Assembly (NCBI GenBank): GCA_022606425.2
Contig: JAHDVF020000211.1
Coordinates: 2,108,001 to 2,172,000 of the forward strand
Direction of reading: 5' to 3'
DNA length: 64,000 nt
From: Lepidostoma basale
Taxonomy: Eukaryota; Arthropoda; Insecta; Trichoptera; Lepidostomatidae
Shown: positions 56,201 through 62,200 of the stretch, piece after piece
How positions within the stretch are numbered: position 1 is the stretch's first letter
How the letters are laid out: every line of letters begins with the position of its first letter
Translations under genes and position numbers: made by a program
The notes under the pieces: model-generated
What the model saw: the letters and a program-made list of their open reading frames with translations, nothing else
What the model was told of the DNA's origin: nothing
The model's database searches: none

Positions 56201-59200
56201 TGATCAAATCAATCAAATATTAAATGTCGGTCACGTGAGGAGTCAGAGAAATGGATACGCGTGCATGACACGGGAATGAATGTTGAGGAAGTGAGAGAAA
56301 TATGTCAGGAAAGAAAATTGTAGCAGTCCATTCTTTCTGCCTACCCCTTCGGAGAGACGACGTGATGGTTAGTTAGTTAGTTACCAATTACAGAGTGATT
56401 AATAATAAAGGTGTATGTCTCACTATGGACTGGTCAGAGTGCAGCATCAGCGAGTGCAGCACGTCGGCCAGCGCGTGCATGGCGTGGTCAGCGTGACGCA
56501 GGCCGCAGCGGTCCACGGGGGCCAGCGAGGGCGGCACCGGGGGGTTGATCACGCTGCCCAGACGCAGCAGCACGCCCACCAGCAGCGGGGCCAGGTGGGT
56601 TGGAGGCGTGTCCTCCTCCCATGTGCGGTGCCATTCCGCTACAACCAAAAAGCAATAATTTAGTTTCATCATAATCATCAGCCTATATCCTTCAATATAT
56701 CTTCTATATAAGACAAATGTGTGGGTACTCTGTGTAACTACTAACAATAAAAAAAAATACTAACTAACTAACCATCACGCTGTCTCTCCGAAGGGGTAGG
56801 CAGAAAGAACGGACTGCCACACTTTTCTTTCCTGACATATTTCTTTCACTTCCTCAACATTACATACATCGTGTCATGCACGCGCGTCGATTTCTCTGAC
56901 TCCTCACATGGCCGACATTCAATATTCGATTTATTTGATCGTGCCACGTTTTCCTCTATTTCTAGTTCCATTTACATCATTACATATACTTTATTACCAT
57001 TCTTTCTTCATTCATTCTTTCCGTGTGTCCCAAACCATCGTAATGATCCTTTCATTATTTTGTTCATAACACCATCATTCGCTATCATACAAAGAATATC
57101 TACACATTTGTCTAAGAGATCTCATTTCTACTGCATTTATTCTACTTTTATCCTTCTTTTGCGAGTTCCATGCTTCGCTTCCATACATAAGGGTCGGTAC
57201 AAAAATACCAATTTTTTGGAGTTTTCATAAACATGTTTTGGGCCACAGAAGACCTTCCTCAGTGTAAAATTTTTGACCTGTTGACCTATTAAAATGTTTA
57301 CACTGAGGAAGGGTATCTGTGCCCTGAAACATGTTTGTGAGAAATGCAAAAAATTGGTGTGAAAATACAATGTTTTCAAAAAGTTATTTAAAGCAAAACA
57401 ATTTTGTTAAAAAGGTTAAAAGGTTAAAAAGGTTACTCACACGGAGAAGACGGCGGTGAGGGCAGCGTTCCCGCATATCTGATGAGGTTCTGCGGACGGG
57501 CGGCCGCGACGGCCCTCGCCAGCAGCATGAGACGAAAATAGTTCTCGGGATCCGCGTTGCGAGGGTCCGCAACAGTGTACATGGTGCGCAACTGTTCCAT
57601 AACGTAATTCAGTATCGCGTGGTCCTAGAACAAGAAAAATAAAAGCATTATAGTTCCAGATTAAATTGTTAGGAATAAAATAATGAAGGAGCATTTAGAC
57701 AATTTGACATGAGACATGAGCCCACATGACTAGTGTTCCATGTGCCCATATGACTAGTGTTCCATGGGCCCATATGACTATTGTTCCATGTGCGCATACG
57801 ACTAGTGTTCCATGTACCCACATGAGTAATGTTCCATGTGCCCATATAACTAGTGTTTCATATGCCCACATGACTAGTGTTCCATGTGCCCATATGACTA
57901 GTGTTCCATGTGCTCACATGACTAATATTCCATGTGCCCATATAACAGGAACAGGCACATATTGAACACCATAGCAGAGAGGCGCACAAGATGGATTGGT
58001 CATGTGTTGCGACACGAATGTTTCCTGCATGATGTATTCAAGGGAATGGTCGAGGGATCGATTGGCAGAGGACGACCTCGCCAGGAGTACCTAGACCAGA
58101 TTTACCGAGATATGGGCTGCACCTCCTACGCGGAGCAAGAGAGCTGCCGAGGACCAAGCGGAATGGAAGAGGAGATGCATTGGCTTGCTGCAGACCAACC
58201 TTTAGATTGAGACCGGAGAAGAGAGAAGAATATAACTGGTGTATCATATGCCCACATGACTAATGTTTCATGTGCCCATATGACTAGTGTTCCATGTGCC
58301 CATATAACTAGTGTTTCATATGCTCATATGACTAGTGTTCCATGTGCCCATATAACTAGTGTTTCATATACTCATATGACTAGTGTTCCATGTGCCCACA
58401 TGACTAGTGTCCCATGTGCCCACATGACTAATGTTCCATGTGCCCATATAACTAGTGTTCCACGCGCCCAAATGCCAAGTGTTCCATCACACCTTCAACA
58501 ATAGTTTAAAAGTGGAAACATCAGTGTTTTAATTCATAAAAAAAATCATAATAAAATGATAACTGTGTAAAGACTTAATCGCAGATGAAATTTCTTTGGG
58601 ATTAATAATGCCCATTAGGTTTCAAATAGTGAAGCCAATATCTTTACTGATATTTTGTAAGGTATTGACCAAACGTCATCTGACTAATCTCGTCTTGCAA
58701 ATTTTCCTCCATGGATACAGATAAAATGTATTACCTTCTGCTGGTGGTAGAGTGGTCCGAGCACCGAGTGCAGCAGGGCCTTGCAGCGCATCAGCAGCTG
58801 GGGAGGGCAGGGGGCGCACAGAAGACTGATGACCGTAGCTCTAGGAGCGGGGCCCGGAGGGGTGCCCCCACCCAGAGACAGCTCCAGGGTCTCCAGCAGG
58901 GTGCACGCCAACCGCTCCACGCCTGGAGGCGTCCACGAGGACGCTTGCCCGCCCTCAGACTCCTGGAAATAACAAACTAACCATCACACCATTTCTACGA
59001 AAGGGTAAGCAAGTGTAATGAACCACCACATAATTCTATTCTAACATACCTATTCAATTTAATTTATTTAAAAACTGACCTATTAAATTAAATTTATTTA
59101 AAAAATGGCCTTTTCAATTCAATTAATTTAAAAACTGACCTATTCAATTAAATGTATTTAAAAACTGACCTATTCAATTAAATGTATTTAAAAACTGACC

Positions 59201-62200
59201 TATTCAATTAAATGTATTTAAAAACTGACCTTTTCAATTTAATTTATCTAAAAACTGACCTTTTCAATTCAATTAATTTAAAAACTGGCCTATTAATTTA
59301 TTTAAAAACTGACCTATTCAATTAAATGTATTTAAAAACTGACCTTTTCAATTTAATTTATCTAAAAACTGACCTTTTCAATTCAATTAATTTAAAAACT
59401 GGCCTATTAATTTATTTAAAAACTGACCTATTCAATTCAATTAATTTAAAAACTGACCTATTAATTTATTTAAAAACTGACCTATACAATTAAAGGTATT
59501 TAAAAACTGACCTATTCAATTCAATTTTTGTTGCGTTATGCTATCTTTTACTAGAGCATTGAGAACTGTGTATTATAGATACACAATGAACAACCAGCAA
59601 CTAGCACATGTATCTACGATGAGAGATCTCGGGATCATCTATGAGAGTAGGCTGACTTTTCGTGCACATGTTGAGAGGATTTGTGGCACTGCACTGAAGA
59701 TGTTGGGCTTCATCGTCCGGACCGGCAGAGTTTTCAGGGATCCCAATGTGCTCAGAGTCCTATACAACGCATTGGTTCGGAGCAGACTCGAAAGTGGTTC
59801 TGTGATATGGAGTCCTCACGAGGCGAGATATTCCATCTGGAGAGGGTTCAGAAAAAATTTCTGAGGTATCTCTACATGAGGGAGTATGGTAGCTATCCTT
59901 GGCTCTATCCCACGGCATTTCTTTTGGGAATGCTCGGAACCAATTCTCTACAGCTTCGAAGAGATGGACATCTAATTACCCATTTCTTTAGATTAATTAG
60001 GGGATACTTCGAGAACTCGGCCGTACTGGAGGGTGTTCGGCTTTTTGTCCCCGATAGATATCTCCGACAGCGACAGCACAGATTGTTTTACCTACCGGCT
60101 GCCAGAACCAATCTGCCTCTGGTGACACCGGTGGGAAGAGCAATTAGTCTGCTGAACGCGGTCTCCTCGGAGATCGACGTCTTTCATGTTAGTGAAAGTA
60201 CGTTCAGAAGGCAAATACTCTTAATTCTGGAGAGTATCCTGTCTTCCTAATGTTGAACCATCTCTTATGCGTTTCTGGTAGTATACTATATATAATATAT
60301 TATTTTACCTGTTCTCAATAGATGCCTTAAAAATAAATTTTGTAATGTCTGTTGATGAAATAAACTGATTTGATTTGATTTGAATTTATTTAAAAACTGA
60401 CCTATTCAATTCAATTTATTCAAAAACTTACCTATTCAATTCAATTTATTTAAAAAACTACTGCTTGTGTACAACTTTTTGAACATTTTATTTACTTTTT
60501 TTTTTAAAAAAGCTATTTTTTAAAAGATAATCAAATGATTTTACTGAAATTTCTTGATGGAAGTTCATTTTAAATAATAATTAAATAAAACAAGATTTTT
60601 TAAAAAACTAAACCATTCTGTAAATGCTAGGGAGTCTGGCAAATTTATTTCATTATGTACTGCCGTATTTGCTTCAATCGAATATAGTCTGGTCTAGTAA
60701 TTGCTTACCCCTTAGAGTGCTAAGTTAACGTTACTGTATCTGTCATTGTTATGCGGCACATTCTTCATCGATGCATTTTGAATAAAATGTCACTTTTAAA
60801 ACAATACTTTCTTACAAACCTAATCATTATAACATTAATTGATTATATCAGTATCTTCTTTGAATATCAGATAATCAATAGACGCACTCCCGAGATCCTG
60901 ATGGGCACGACTTATTAATCTTCTTCTTCTTCTCTTCTTCCTCAGCCTATTCCCGTCCACTCCTGGACCCGCCTCCTCCATGTCACTCTGTCTTGTACAG
61001 ACTGCATCCAGGTTATTCTGGCGTGTCTGTTCAGATCATCCTTCACCTGTAGTTGCGGTCGTTCTGCACTTTTCTTTGCCGTCCACAGTCTCCAGTCAGC
61101 AGTCTTCTTGTCCCTTTTTCATCTGAGCTTCTGGCTACGTGACCTGCCCATTGCCATTTTAGAGTCGCCACCCGGTGGATGATGTCAGCGACCTTTGTTT
61201 TTTCTCTCACCATATCGTTTCTGACTGTCTCTTAGGCTTATTCCTAACATGGCTCTTTGGGGTCACTCGTAGTTTCTCGGCACTTTGTTTGGACAATGTT
61301 GCAGTTTCAAGACTATAAGTACCAACTGGCAGAACGCAGGCTTCATAGACTTTTCGTTTCAGGTTGAGCGGTATTTTCCGTTTTTTAAGGATGTAACCCA
61401 TGTTTCCGAAAGCTGTCCAGCTTAGTCCAATTCTTCTTTTTAGCTCTGCGGTTTGGTTATCTTGGCCCAATCAAATCTTAATAAAGGCAATCACAGCGGG
61501 CAAAAAGCTAAACAAATAAATTCCATTTCTATACAACTGACATAACCTAAACATCTGAATTAAACGTTACCTGGGGAGCCTTCGCAGAAGAAGTGCATGC
61601 CTCGCCTTCATTTTCCTCGGGCCAACCGAAGGCTTCTTTGTTTCGTCCATAAACCTTGAAAATATAGAAATATAAAAACATTGTATTATTTTTCACAAAC
61701 ATGTTTTAAACAAATGATATCCATCTTCAGTTTTTATTTTTTAATTATTAAACAAATATACAGTGAAACCCGGATTTCACGTCACCGTATTTAACATTTT
61801 CCCACCAATTGCGTTTAATTATTTCAGTCCCGATATATTTTAGTACATTTTTTACGTTTTTTTTTTAGCAATTTACGTCCAAAACATTCAAAATATGGAG
61901 TTACGCGCACTTGACAATAAGTCAGTTTCAATTTCAGTCGTGATTGGTCGGCAAGCGACGTTGTGATTGGCCGACATCTTTCAATTTTCTCCAGTTAACA
62001 TCTATCCTTCTGTCATTCGATTTTAACGCTTCATCTTTTTTTTACATTATTCACATTTATAAACATTGTTTTTACGTTTTTAGTTATATTTTCATTAAGT
62101 TAATTACAATATTTTCTTCCTTTTTACATCTGTTTCATTTTGGTTCACGCGTTTTGCGAACTAATCTACTTGATTTTTTTTTTTTTTTTAATTTATGTTT

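Noticed and set aside
57726..57965. Open frame of repeated MTSVPCAH peptides
   Set aside because: Produced by the 24-bp minisatellite period; no start context, splice signals or conservation visible.
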